NCBI GenBank assembly: GCA_934202525.1
Contig: CAKPYB010000016.1
Span: 1-63,533 of the forward strand
Reading direction: 5' to 3'
DNA from: an uncultured Prevotella sp.
Lineage (GTDB): Bacteria; Bacteroidota; Bacteroidia; Bacteroidales; Bacteroidaceae
Length of the DNA stretch: 63,533 nucleotides
Notes under the pieces: model-generated
Databases searched by the model: none
What the model was told of the DNA's origin: nothing
The model's input: only the letters and a program-made list of their open reading frames with translations
Made by a program: the position numbers and the translations under genes
Shown here: positions 32,307 to 41,885 of the stretch, in pieces
How positions within the stretch are numbered: the stretch's first letter is position 1
Layout of the letters: every line of letters starts with the position of its first letter

Positions 32307-34340
32307 TTACCAAAGCTCCAGGCGCTGGTTCTTAGGAATGAACAGCTTATCGCCCTGCTTTACGCCAAATGCCTCATACCATGCATCGATGTGAGGAAGA
32401 GCACCGTCAACACGCCACTTGCCGAGAGAATGAGGATCATCCTTTACGCGGTTACGGATTTCCTTATCAGTAATGTTCTGACCCCAAACGCCTGCATAGG
32501 CGAGGAAGAAACGCTGTTCAGGAGTGAAACCATCCTTGTTCTTCAATGGCTTCTTGGCTGTAGCATTCTTGAAGGCATTATATGAAACCATCAAACCACC
32601 ATGGTCGGCAAGGTTCTCGCCGAGGGTGAAACGGCCGTTGGCATTCAGATCAGGCAAAACCTTGATGTTGCTGAAGAAATCAGCATACATATCAGCACGC
32701 TTGTTGAAACCTTCTGCATCTTCTGCAGTCCACCAGTCCTTCAGATTACCGCTAGCATCATACTGACGACCCTGATCATCGAATCCGTGAGTCATCTCAT
32801 GACCGATAACTACGCCGATAGCACCATAGTTGAATGCAGCATCAGCCTTAGGATCGAAGAAAGGATACTGGAGAATACCGGCTGGGAAGCAGATTTCATT
32901 GGTAGTAGGATTGTAGTAAGCATTCACGGTCTGAGGAGTCATGAACCACTCATCCTTATCTACCGGCTTTCCTGCCTTCTCTGCAATCTCCTTATCGTTG
33001 GCAAACTTGCGGCAAGCCATTACGTTCTCATAATAGCTCTTAGATGGGTCGATGCTGAGCTTGCTGAAATCAGTCCACTTGTTAGGATAACCAATCTTTA
33101 CATAGAACTTATCGAGCTTGTTGTGAGCAGCTTTCTTTGTAGCATCGCTCATCCAGGTCTGAGCATCGATACGCTGACCGAGACTGATCTGAAGATTCTT
33201 CACGAGGGTCTCCATCATCTTCTTAGAGCTTTCTGGGAAATAGCGCTTGCAGTAGATGCGGCCGAGTGCCTCGCCCAACTGAGCCTCTACCTGAGCAGTA
33301 GCACGCTTCCACAGAGGATAATCCTCCTTGCGGCCACTCATAGTCTTGCCGAAGAATTCGAAACGGGCTTCGCGAATCTCATCGCTGAGATAAGAAGCAG
33401 AACTCTTGATGATGTCCCACTCCATCAAAGCCTTCAATGTGCCTGCACATTCTGCAGCAGCCACCTTGTCATAACCGGCGAAGAAAGCAGGCTGACCTAC
33501 GATCATCTCCTTGAGATATTCGCTCTTGATTCCTTCGGCGTTGGCAAGTGCTTCAAGAGGAATGTTAGGATAATTCTCCTTGAATTCTGCCAAGGTCATC
33601 TTGTTGTAGTTTGCCTGAGGATCACGAAGTTCGGTACGGCTCTTAGAGAAAGTAGCGAGCGTTGTTTCGTGAAGGAATACGGCAGAAGCCTTCTTGGCAG
33701 CTTCATCAGCAGAGAAACCATAGAGCTGGAACATCTTGCTGAGGTAAGTCTTATAAGCCTCACGGATAGCTACAGTTGCAGCATCGTTGTTGAGGTAATA
33801 ATCCTTGGCACCGAGAGTAAGACCGCCCTGCATCAGGTTGTAGATGTTCATGGTTACGTTCTTCTCATCGGCAGCGAAACCTGCGCCATAGCTCAAGCCG
33901 AGACCCATCCAGGCATACTTAACCTGGAGCTTCTGAAGCTCGTCCTTGGTCTTGGCAGCTTCAATCTCATCCATCAGAGGCTTAACAGGAGCGATTCCAG
34001 CCTTGTTGCGGCTGTCAACATCCATAGAGAGCTTGTAGAAATCAGACAATTTCTGCTCAATGGTTCCAGCCTTGTAAGTCTTCTTCTGGAGTTCAGAAAG
34101 AATGGTGTTGATGCGCTTGTTGTTATTCTCAGCCAACTGGTCAAAACTGCCATAACGGCTGTAAGCAGCAGGAAGAGGATTGTTCTTCTGCCATCCACCT
34201 GTAGCAAACTGATAGAAACTGTCTGCTGGCTTTACTGTCTTGTCGAGATTGCTCATGACAAGACCCGATTTATTCTGAGCATCAGCGCCTAACGGCAGAG
34301 CTGCAATCAGCATCATCGGTAAGATCATCTTCATTTTCAT
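32307..34340 (-). CDS. M13-family zinc metallopeptidase (neprilysin/PepO-like)
   Basis: 677 residues, full length for M13. A signal peptide (ending GADA-QNK) exports it. The zinc site is HEMTH in VIGHEMTHGFDDQGRQYD, the third ligand Glu is in GENLADHGG, and NAYYNPTTNEICFPAGILQ is the conserved substrate-binding block. The chain ends in Trp, as usual for this family. It cleaves oligopeptides in the periplasm or at the surface. It is the last gene of the leftward run and starts 32 nt after the ABC-F stop. Confidence 0.95.
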   Translation of the reverse strand: MKMKMILPMMLIAALPLGADAQNKSGLVMSNLDKTVKPADSFYQFATGGWQKNNPLPAAYSRYGSFDQLAENNNKRINTILSELQKKTYKAGTIEQKLSDFYKLSMDVDSRNKAGIAPVKPLMDEIEAAKTKDELQKLQVKYAWMGLGLSYGAGFAADEKNVTMNIYNLMQGGLTLGAKDYYLNNDAATVAIREAYKTYLSKMFQLYGFSADEAAKKASAVFLHETTLATFSKSRTELRDPQANYNKMTLAEFKENYPNIPLEALANAEGIKSEYLKEMIVGQPAFFAGYDKVAAAECAGTLKALMEWDIIKSSASYLSDEIREARFEFFGKTMSGRKEDYPLWKRATAQVEAQLGEALGRIYCKRYFPESSKKMMETLVKNLQISLGQRIDAQTWMSDATKKAAHNKLDKFYVKIGYPNKWTDFSKLSIDPSKSYYENVMACRKFANDKEIAEKAGKPVDKDEWFMTPQTVNAYYNPTTNEICFPAGILQYPFFDPKADAAFNYGAIGVVIGHEMTHGFDDQGRQYDASGNLKDWWTAEDAEGFNKRADMYADFFSNIKVLPDLNANGRFTLGENLADHGGLMVSYNAFKNATAKKPLKNKDGFTPEQRFFLAYAGVWGQNITDKEIRNRVKDDPHSLGKWRVDGALPHIDAWYEAFGVKQGDKLFIPKNQRLELW

Positions 34341-34372
34341 TTTCTTCTCTTTATTTTATATTAATGTTACTG

Positions 34373-36355
34373 TTATTTCGAAACTTCTTCCAATTCTTCC
34401 GAAAGGAGCATCCAGCGCTCGTTCTCCTCATCGAGACCCTTCATGAGTTCGGTGTATTCAGTAACGAGTTCCATGTTGGTTGCATTTTCCGGTTTCATCA
34501 GGAGTTCATCAATCTCCTTCTTTCTCGCTTCCAGTTTCTCAATCTTCGCCTCACATTCCTTCACGGCTTTCTCAGCCTTGCGGATCTTCTTCTGCTGTTC
34601 CTTATGTTCAGCGTAGCTCTGCTTGCCGGATGTGGCAGAGGCAAGACTGTCGGCTGTAGAACCTGATGCGACAGAAGAGCCGGAAGTATTGGCAGAAGGC
34701 GAACCGGCAGAAGCCATGCTCTGGTTGGCAAGAGCCTGATTGATGTTCTCGGCATTGTGGGCACGGAGATAATCGTAAATGCCACCAAGATGCTCACGAA
34801 CCTTGCCACCGCCAAACTCATAGACCTTATCTACCAGACCATCAAGGAATTCACGGTCGTGGCTCACGATGATAGCTGTTCCATCAAAAGCCTTGATGGC
34901 TTCTTTCAGCACATCCTTCGACTGCATGTCGAGGTGGTTGGTAGGCTCATCGAGAATGAGGAGATTCACGGGTTCGAGCAGGAGTTTGATCATCGCCAGT
35001 CGGCTGCGTTCTCCTCCACTCAGAACCTTGACAAACTTCTCTGAAGTCTCGCCGCCAAACATGAAGGCGCCCAGGAGATCGTTCACCTTCAGACGCATTT
35101 CGCCTGTAGCCACATTATCGATAGTCTGGAAGATGGTAAGCTTCTCATCCAAGAGCTGCGCCTGATTCTGGGCGAAATAGCCAATCTGCACATTATGGCC
35201 AATCTTGAGTGTTCCGGTGAAAGGAATTTCACCCATGATACATTTTACCAGAGTAGATTTACCCTCGCCATTCTTACCCACGAAAGCCACCTTCTCGCCA
35301 CGCTTGATGGTAAAGGTAACATGGTCGAAGACAGTGTGAGCGCCATAATCCTTGCGAACCTCATCACAGATGATAGGATAATCGCCACTTCTGAGACAAG
35401 GAGGGAATTTGAGGTGCATCTGCTTGTTGTCAACCTCATCCACCTCGATAGGCACGATTTTCTCGAGCTGCTTGATTCTGCTCTGCACCTGAACCGCCTT
35501 GGTTGGCTTGTAGCGGAACCGCTCGATAAAATCCTTGATGTCGGCAATTTCCTTCTGCTGGTTTTCGTAGGCACGGAGCTGCTGCTCGCGGCGTTCGGCA
35601 CGCAACACAACATACTCATCGTATTTCACCTTATAATCTTCTACCCTTCCGCAAGTAATTTCGAGGGTACGATTAGTTACATTGTTGATGAAAGCACGGT
35701 CGTGGCTCACCAGAACCACAGCCTTTGCACTCTGCGCCAGGAACTGCTCCAACCACTGGATACTTTCAATATCAAGGTGGTTGGTAGGCTCATCGAGGAG
35801 CAGTACATCAGGCTTCTGCAACAGAATCTTGGCAAGTTCGATACGCATTCGCCAACCGCCGGAAAACTCCTTGGTTGGGCGCTCGAAATCATCGCGCGTA
35901 AAGCCAAGACCGCTCAAGGTGCGCTCTATCTCAGCCTCATAGTTTTCGCCACCCATCATCATGTAGCGTTCATGTTCCTGGGTAAACTTCTCTACGAGCT
36001 GAGCATAGCTTTCGCTCTCATAGTCGGTGCGGTCGGCCATTTCCTGCTGCATCTTGTCCAGACGCACCTTCATCTCGGTATTATGGGCGAAAGCCTTGCG
36101 GGTTTCCTCTTTCACGGTCGTATCGTCCTGCAGTTTCATCACCTGAGGCAGATAGCCGATAGTGGTTTCGTTAGGAATAGCCACAACGCCAGCAGTAGGT
36201 TTCTGCAAACCGCAGAGAATCTTGAGCATAGTAGATTTTCCGGCACCATTCTTACCCACCAGGGCAATGCGGTCACGGTCGTTGATGACGAAACTTACAT
36301 CATGAAAGAGAGGCTTGACGCCAAACTCTACTTTCAGTCCTTCTACTGAAATCAT
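34373..36355 (-). CDS. ABC-F family ATPase (660 aa, Uup-like tail)
   Basis: Two ABC domains: GKNGAGKST, EFSGGWRMRIELAKIL and LLLDEPTNHLDIES in the first; GKNGEGKST, VLSGGERSRLAMI and LILDEPTNHLD in the second. A Ser/Ala-rich linker (about residues 543-580) leads to a C-terminal charged coiled coil (KKIRKAEKAVKECEAKIEKLEARKKEID...), as in Uup. It probably acts on the ribosome or on branched nucleic acid intermediates. It is clearly paralogous to the 545-residue protein at 30538, which lacks this tail. It lies 52 nt downstream of queA. Confidence 0.93.
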   Translation of the reverse strand: MISVEGLKVEFGVKPLFHDVSFVINDRDRIALVGKNGAGKSTMLKILCGLQKPTAGVVAIPNETTIGYLPQVMKLQDDTTVKEETRKAFAHNTEMKVRLDKMQQEMADRTDYESESYAQLVEKFTQEHERYMMMGGENYEAEIERTLSGLGFTRDDFERPTKEFSGGWRMRIELAKILLQKPDVLLLDEPTNHLDIESIQWLEQFLAQSAKAVVLVSHDRAFINNVTNRTLEITCGRVEDYKVKYDEYVVLRAERREQQLRAYENQQKEIADIKDFIERFRYKPTKAVQVQSRIKQLEKIVPIEVDEVDNKQMHLKFPPCLRSGDYPIICDEVRKDYGAHTVFDHVTFTIKRGEKVAFVGKNGEGKSTLVKCIMGEIPFTGTLKIGHNVQIGYFAQNQAQLLDEKLTIFQTIDNVATGEMRLKVNDLLGAFMFGGETSEKFVKVLSGGERSRLAMIKLLLEPVNLLILDEPTNHLDMQSKDVLKEAIKAFDGTAIIVSHDREFLDGLVDKVYEFGGGKVREHLGGIYDYLRAHNAENINQALANQSMASAGSPSANTSGSSVASGSTADSLASATSGKQSYAEHKEQQKKIRKAEKAVKECEAKIEKLEARKKEIDELLMKPENATNMELVTEYTELMKGLDEENERWMLLSEELEEVSK

Positions 36356-36407
36356 CTATTTTAATTTATAATTTACAATTAATAATTTATAGTTTTCCTA
36401 ACTCCTT

Positions 36408-37682
36408 TTACGGAATGAGCAGGGATGAATCACCATAGCTCAGGAAACGGAAATCATGCGAAAGAGCATAATCATAAACCTTCTTCCAATCGCCCTTGAG
36501 GAAAGCACTCACCAGGAGCAGGAGCGTGCTCTGAGGCTGATGGAAATTGGTGACCAACATCTTCACAATCTTATACTGATAGCCAGGAGCAATGATAATC
36601 TGCGTGCTGGAATGGAGAGCCTCCAAACCGTTGCGGTCAAGATAATCGATGATTGCCTGGATAGACTGCATCGGAGTAATTCCATCTACCAGATTGCCAT
36701 CTTCTGAAAGCTCGTAAGGATCCCACTGGTTTACGTGCAGATCTTCTTCATTTGCCTCAGGATGCTTCAGCAGATGAACGCCCATATAATAGAGACTCTC
36801 GATGGTACGGACGCTGGTGGTTCCTACGGCAATGACCCGGCACTCGTGCTTGATGAGTTTTTCCAGACTGCGACGATGAACAACAATGTATTCCGTATGC
36901 ATCTGATGACCTTCGATTTCAAGACTCTTCACCGGTTTGAAAGTGCCGGCTCCTACATGCAGGGTTACTTCTTCGCGGTCGATTCCATGCGCATCAAGAT
37001 CCTTGAGAACCGCATCGGTAAAGTGAAGTCCGGCAGTTGGAGCAGCCACACTTCCCTTGATTTTAGAATAAACCGTCTGATAGGTGGTCTTGTCGCTCTC
37101 CTCAGTCTTGCGGTTGAGATATGGAGGAATAGGTAACTCGCCTACTGCTTCGAGAATCTCAGCGAAAGACACCTTATCGTTGTCCCAATCGAAGTCAACC
37201 CAATAGTTGGTTCCTCCGCCTTTGGCAACCATTTCCTGCGCTTCAGAACCGAGAGCATCTCCGCGTCGCATAGTGGCGCTGAGCGTAAGTTTATGGCCCT
37301 TGATTTCGAAATCACGCTTCAGGCTGCCCTCTTTCCATTTCTTCAGATTACCAATCATGCAGAGCCAGGAACAATGTCCTGTGGTCTGGAACATGAGTTC
37401 ATAATCTGTAGGTTCTGCAGGCTCCATCAAGAAAACCTCAATAAGCGCACCTGTTTCCTTGCGGAAGTGCAGACGCGCTTGTATCACCTTGGTATTGTTA
37501 AATATCATCAAGGCTCCTTGAGGGAGATATGTGGGAAGATGATGGAAAACATCATCGCTTACCTCGCCGTGCTTATAGACCAGCAGTTTGCTGTGGTCGC
37601 GCTGGGCGATAGGGAATTTTGCGATGCGCTCATCCGGTAAATCATAGTTATAATCACTAATCTTAATGTGTTTTGTATCCAT
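36408..37682 (-). CDS. queA: S-adenosylmethionine:tRNA ribosyltransferase-isomerase
   Basis: 424 residues, longer than the 350-residue E. coli enzyme but in the Bacteroidetes range. It transfers the ribosyl part of SAM to 7-deazaguanine in tRNA, making epoxyqueuosine. YDLPDERIAKFPIAQRDHSKLLV is the standard N-terminus. AAPTAGLHFT and TLHVGAGTFKPV are the SAM-site motifs, and TNFHQPQSTLLLLVSAFL is near the C-terminus. It lies between PAP2 and the second ABC-F gene in the same direction. Confidence 0.96.
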   Translation of the reverse strand: MDTKHIKISDYNYDLPDERIAKFPIAQRDHSKLLVYKHGEVSDDVFHHLPTYLPQGALMIFNNTKVIQARLHFRKETGALIEVFLMEPAEPTDYELMFQTTGHCSWLCMIGNLKKWKEGSLKRDFEIKGHKLTLSATMRRGDALGSEAQEMVAKGGGTNYWVDFDWDNDKVSFAEILEAVGELPIPPYLNRKTEESDKTTYQTVYSKIKGSVAAPTAGLHFTDAVLKDLDAHGIDREEVTLHVGAGTFKPVKSLEIEGHQMHTEYIVVHRRSLEKLIKHECRVIAVGTTSVRTIESLYYMGVHLLKHPEANEEDLHVNQWDPYELSEDGNLVDGITPMQSIQAIIDYLDRNGLEALHSSTQIIIAPGYQYKIVKMLVTNFHQPQSTLLLLVSAFLKGDWKKVYDYALSHDFRFLSYGDSSLLIP

Positions 37683-37743
37683 TATTTATTTTTACTTTGA
37701 ACTTTCTATTTTTGAAACTTTTTCCTGTACTTTTATTTCTGTA

Positions 37744-38448
37744 CTAAAGATTTGCCATCTGGCAGGTGGCATAAAACACAACCATGATAAGGGTAAAAAT
37801 CATTACGGTCATGATTTTATCTACATCATCATAGTCGTAACCTGTACTCGTATACTGGTTGGAAATATACTTAATCTTCGGGGAGATGCGGTAATACATT
37901 CTGATGTAGATAAGATAAACGACAACTCCCACCACAGCACCAATAGCCAAACCGCAAAGAATGTCGACCGGATAGTGAACACCCAGGTAAAGACGGGTCC
38001 AGCAATTTACGAGCGACCATAATACCAGCGTCCACGTAACCACCTTGCTGCGGATAAGCATCGAGAAGAAGATGGCTATCGACAGCGTATTGGCAGCATG
38101 AGCCGAACAGAAGCTGAAACTCTTGAGGCGCATATTGTCAACCACCTGAACCGTATACTTGAACATCGGGTCGCTGGAAGGTCGCCATCTTTCAGCCAGC
38201 GGTTTGATGATTCCATCCACCAGTCCATCAGCCAGAAAGATACAGAGCACCGCTCCTCCAACCACGAGTGCAATCTGCCCCATCATCTCGTTGTTTCTTA
38301 TCACAACAACGAAGAGGACGATATAAAGCGGAATCCATGTCCAGCCCGACGTAAGCGCCATCGCCATCTGATCGAGCCAGACATTCTCGCTGCCGTTAAA
38401 CACATGCAACAGCTGCATGTCAAAATCTTGTATCCTACTAAAATCCAT
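37744..38448 (-). CDS. PAP2-family membrane phosphatase
   Basis: 234 residues with about five or six membrane helices. The phosphatase motifs are KPLAERWRP, SFCSAHAAN (for PSGH) and CWTRLYLGVHYPVDILCG (for SR-x5-H-x3-D). The second has Ala where most have Gly, and the third has Thr-Arg. Likely substrates are undecaprenyl pyrophosphate or phosphatidic acid/lipid A phosphates at the periplasmic face. It follows batD/E by 30 nt and can be part of the bat transcript. Confidence 0.9.
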   Translation of the reverse strand: MDFSRIQDFDMQLLHVFNGSENVWLDQMAMALTSGWTWIPLYIVLFVVVIRNNEMMGQIALVVGGAVLCIFLADGLVDGIIKPLAERWRPSSDPMFKYTVQVVDNMRLKSFSFCSAHAANTLSIAIFFSMLIRSKVVTWTLVLWSLVNCWTRLYLGVHYPVDILCGLAIGAVVGVVVYLIYIRMYYRISPKIKYISNQYTSTGYDYDDVDKIMTVMIFTLIMVVFYATCQMANL

Positions 38449-38478
38449 TCTCTTTATTTTAATCAGATTTTATCTTAA

Positions 38479-41079
38479 TCAGATTTCCTCAATTGCCTTG
38501 GTTTCAATCCAGCCTTCTCTGCCGTCTCCTACCTTGATTCCGCGCCAGCCTTTCATCGCCTTATCGGTAATGTCAACGCGGGTTCCTTCATGCAGCAGGA
38601 AGAGATCAGCACTCGTCTTGGCTGGAGTCTTCTTCACATTAACAGAAGGAGCGATGATGATGGCTCCCGTACGGTTAATGAGCATCTGTCGCTGCTGGTA
38701 AGCAAAGAGATTGCTCAGCAGGAAAACTGCTACGAAGAAGATTCCACCGAAGAAACCAATCTTGCGCAACACGATATGCGGACCGAAGAGATAAACCAAG
38801 ACCAGAACCAGCGCCATGATGATGGCAATGATGCCTGTCTTTGCCCAACAGTCAACACTCGTAAAGTTAACCAGCGCCTTCCACCAGGTTACGAAGAACA
38901 TTTCGCTTTCCGGAGTAATCTTATCGATGGTCTTGCTACGTGCAAACTGCAGGTTGAAGCTGATGTCTTCATCGCCTGGCGAGAGCAGATGGGCACGCTC
39001 ATAATTGAGCACAGCCTTGGTAATATTGTCTGTACGGTAATAAGCATTGCCCAAGTTATAGTAAACTTCGGCAGAAACACCATAATTGTTCAATATTTCC
39101 TCATAGTCGCGTATGGCTTGCTGATAGTTACCTTTCTGATATTCCGTATCAGCATTGTTCTTGGTAACAGCTCCAGCAGAAACCGAGCAGCCCAACATCA
39201 CCATGATCATCATGACGAACGAATATCCTGTTGCACTCTTCTTGCGCTGCTTACGCGTTGCATTGATAGCATTTTCTATATTCATAATAGCAGTCATTGC
39301 CGATTCGAATGTACGATTCATATTGCCCGCAGGGTCGCCTGGCGCATAGCGTTCAAACTCACATTCATCGAGAGCCGTTGTAAACTTCTCGATAGTTCTC
39401 TCATCTACACAATGTTTTTCGAACATAGCCTGAATGTTTTCACGTGAGAGCTTTTCGGCTGGCATGTTGAGCTTGTAGCTTACATAGCCCCACAAAGCAC
39501 GGAGCACCTCATCATAGAATTCCTCCTGCTTTCCGCCGAGCATCAGCAGATGAGCCTTCTTCAGACGCTTGGTTGCTATCTTGTTTGCCTTGTTGGAACG
39601 AACCTTTACGAGGTCGGCATTCTCAAGAGCACGGCGACGGAAGACGATGAGCAGGGCAAAGAAGGCTGCCAACGGAACCAGCAGACTGGTCCAGTAGCCG
39701 AAACTTCCGTAGAACATATCGTCAATGTCATGGAGCTTAGACTTGCCCAGTTTCAGCGCATGAATGTCCTTATCCTTGTTGCTGAAATCTGAGGTTTCAT
39801 TGTCTGAAGTTCCATCGCCCTTCTCTACGTTCAGCGTAAACGGCTGGGTCTTGATTGTCTTGTACTTATTAGCCGAAGTATCATAATAGGTGAATTCTAC
39901 TGCAGGAATGGTGTAATTTCCCTGATTACGAGGCACAGCCAGGAAGTCATAAATCATATTGCCTTCCACGCCATTGGCTGTAAGGCGGGTCTTGTCTGTC
40001 ACCTTCGCATCGTACTTGTCAAAATCCTTAGGGAAGGTAATGACAGGCTGCTTGAGCAACTTCAGGTTTCCGATTCCTCCTACCACAACACGGATGGTGA
40101 TTGGTTCGCCAGCCTTCACTTCCTTCTTGTCGATGGAACCGGTAATATTGAATTTACCAACACCGCCCGAGAAGTTGGCAGGGCGTTGAGGCAACGGATC
40201 TACCTGAATATTCACACTAGGAGCAATAATATCTTTCTTTACTTCAACATAGCCGGAGCCGCCATTGAAGAAAGCTTCCATCGGGTCAACGTTTCTGTTC
40301 TGCTGAACTACGATTCCCTTGAAGGTAATGGCTGGAATGGTGAGGCTTCCCGTCATCTGCGGATACATGACATACTGACTCCATGTAACGCATCGGTAAG
40401 GTCGGCCGTTTACGGTTTCAGTATGGAAGGTCTTCTGCTGAGGAAGCTGAACTTCCTGGTTGTGGAATCCCTTCAGGTCAGGCATCTTGCCTTCCAGCTG
40501 GGTAAGGTCTACCTGCGTATAAACCTTATAAGTAAGGAGCACCGGTTCCTGTTCGTGAACACGTCGCTTGTTGGCTGTAACCTTGATGAAAAGGTCGCGG
40601 CCTGATATTCTTGATCCGGCAGTTCGCATACGTGGTTCATTATAATCATCCTGTCCGTGCATGGAAGGAGCGCCGTTGTTGCGTGCAGCATGGCCAGAAA
40701 CCGTAATCTTAACCGGATGGGAAGAGAGTTTCTTACCATTTACGATGGCATGAGAGGCACCAATGCCAAAGGTTCCGTTCTTAGCTGCGTAGAGCGTATA
40801 GGTAATGGTTACCGACGATGAAGAGGAAGTATGACCATTGATCATCTGATAACTGGACTGCGATGAGGTATAAGGACCAGCGATTACCTCAAGTCCTTCT
40901 CCTACTCCGCCCAGGCGGAATTCCTCTACATCACGTGTATTGATGGTATAGGCCACACGGAAGTTTTCTCCCGCCGCCACGTGTGTTGGTGCCGACACAC
41001 TGATATGCTGGGCTTTCAGCTGCAAACTGAAGCCCAGAAGCATTGCCCATATAATAATAAACCAACCTATATGTTTCAT
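38479..41079 (-). CDS. BatD-BatE fusion protein
   Basis: 866 residues. Residues 1-480 form BatD: signal peptide, several Ig-like periplasmic domains and a membrane helix (461-480). Residues 480-617 form the usual cytoplasmic helical tail. A second hydrophobic segment that looks like a buried signal peptide (618-637, FVMMIMVMLGCSVSAGA) starts the BatE part, with TPR repeats (640-705), two membrane helices (747-767, 774-793) and an SH3-like domain (800-866). BatD and BatE are usually separate. The reading frame is open throughout, so this is a genuine fusion unless a frameshift hides in the assembly. Confidence 0.9.
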   Translation of the reverse strand: MKHIGWFIIIWAMLLGFSLQLKAQHISVSAPTHVAAGENFRVAYTINTRDVEEFRLGGVGEGLEVIAGPYTSSQSSYQMINGHTSSSSSVTITYTLYAAKNGTFGIGASHAIVNGKKLSSHPVKITVSGHAARNNGAPSMHGQDDYNEPRMRTAGSRISGRDLFIKVTANKRRVHEQEPVLLTYKVYTQVDLTQLEGKMPDLKGFHNQEVQLPQQKTFHTETVNGRPYRCVTWSQYVMYPQMTGSLTIPAITFKGIVVQQNRNVDPMEAFFNGGSGYVEVKKDIIAPSVNIQVDPLPQRPANFSGGVGKFNITGSIDKKEVKAGEPITIRVVVGGIGNLKLLKQPVITFPKDFDKYDAKVTDKTRLTANGVEGNMIYDFLAVPRNQGNYTIPAVEFTYYDTSANKYKTIKTQPFTLNVEKGDGTSDNETSDFSNKDKDIHALKLGKSKLHDIDDMFYGSFGYWTSLLVPLAAFFALLIVFRRRALENADLVKVRSNKANKIATKRLKKAHLLMLGGKQEEFYDEVLRALWGYVSYKLNMPAEKLSRENIQAMFEKHCVDERTIEKFTTALDECEFERYAPGDPAGNMNRTFESAMTAIMNIENAINATRKQRKKSATGYSFVMMIMVMLGCSVSAGAVTKNNADTEYQKGNYQQAIRDYEEILNNYGVSAEVYYNLGNAYYRTDNITKAVLNYERAHLLSPGDEDISFNLQFARSKTIDKITPESEMFFVTWWKALVNFTSVDCWAKTGIIAIIMALVLVLVYLFGPHIVLRKIGFFGGIFFVAVFLLSNLFAYQQRQMLINRTGAIIIAPSVNVKKTPAKTSADLFLLHEGTRVDITDKAMKGWRGIKVGDGREGWIETKAIEEI

Positions 41080-41117
41080 GTTCTATATTAATTATGCTCG
41101 TTGTATTATTTTACTTT

Positions 41118-41855
41118 TTACCAGTTTTTCTCATATTGCTTTCTGCGAGGCTGACTCATCGCTTTCTGCATCTTACGCTTCGTATCCTTCTCCTGCTGGA
41201 TGGCAGCGTTCAAGAGTTGTTCAGCATTATCTTTGCTCATCTTGTCCTGATTGTTCTGATTCTGCTGATTGTTCTTATTCTGGTTGTTCTTATTTTTATC
41301 GTTCTTGTTCTTGTCTTTATTCTGATCTTTGTTCTGATCCTTATTCTGCTTGTCTTTGTTCTTGTCCTTGTTTTTATTCTTGTTGTTCTTGTTCTTATCG
41401 TTCTGCTTGTTCTGCTTCTGGTTTTTGAGCAGTTTCTTGCAGAGGGCAAGATTATATCGGGTTGCATTGTCCTGCGGATTGCAGCGCAAGGCGTTTTCGT
41501 AACATCCGATTGCCTGAGCATATTGCTGATGCTGCTGCATGACCACACCCATGTTATGGTAACTTCTGGCGCGTCGCATCTTGTTCGTTTCCAGTTTCGA
41601 AGCATTCTCAAACTGTATCATCGCCATCGAATCCTTCTGCTGCATCATCAGGGCGCAACCCAGATTATAGACAGCCTGCGCATTCTTCTGGTTCTTGGAG
41701 ATAGCCTTGCGATATTGCGTTTCGGCTGCAGCCCACTTCTGTTTATGATAGGCGCGGTTTCCCTGGCGGATGAAGTTGCGGTCGTTCTGTGCTCCCACCT
41801 TCGCCAAGCCCAGCACCATCAGGGCAAAAACCAATATATATCTTAAATATCTCAT
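41118..41855 (-). CDS. batC: BatC, TPR protein of the aerotolerance operon
   Basis: 245 residues. A signal peptide (ending GLAKVGA) is followed by three TPR units (RAYHKQKWAAAETQYRKAI, AVYNLGCALMMQQKD, SYHNMGVVMQQHQQYAQAIGCYENAL). A long Lys/Asn/Asp/Gln low-complexity stretch (about residues 140-205) then leads to a short basic end. The tail is unlikely to fold alone. BatC is thought to scaffold the BatA/BatB von Willebrand proteins. It lies 38 nt from batD/E and 30 nt from batB. Confidence 0.92.
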   Translation of the reverse strand: MRYLRYILVFALMVLGLAKVGAQNDRNFIRQGNRAYHKQKWAAAETQYRKAISKNQKNAQAVYNLGCALMMQQKDSMAMIQFENASKLETNKMRRARSYHNMGVVMQQHQQYAQAIGCYENALRCNPQDNATRYNLALCKKLLKNQKQNKQNDKNKNNKNKNKDKNKDKQNKDQNKDQNKDKNKNDKNKNNQNKNNQQNQNNQDKMSKDNAEQLLNAAIQQEKDTKRKMQKAMSQPRRKQYEKNW

Positions 41856-41885
41856 TCCTATTATATAATAATGTATAAACGTTTA

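Noticed and set aside
32601..34292. A 563-codon open frame opposite the M13 peptidase
   Set aside because: It is a mirror of a clear peptidase gene with all catalytic motifs. It has no promoter and no recognisable domain.
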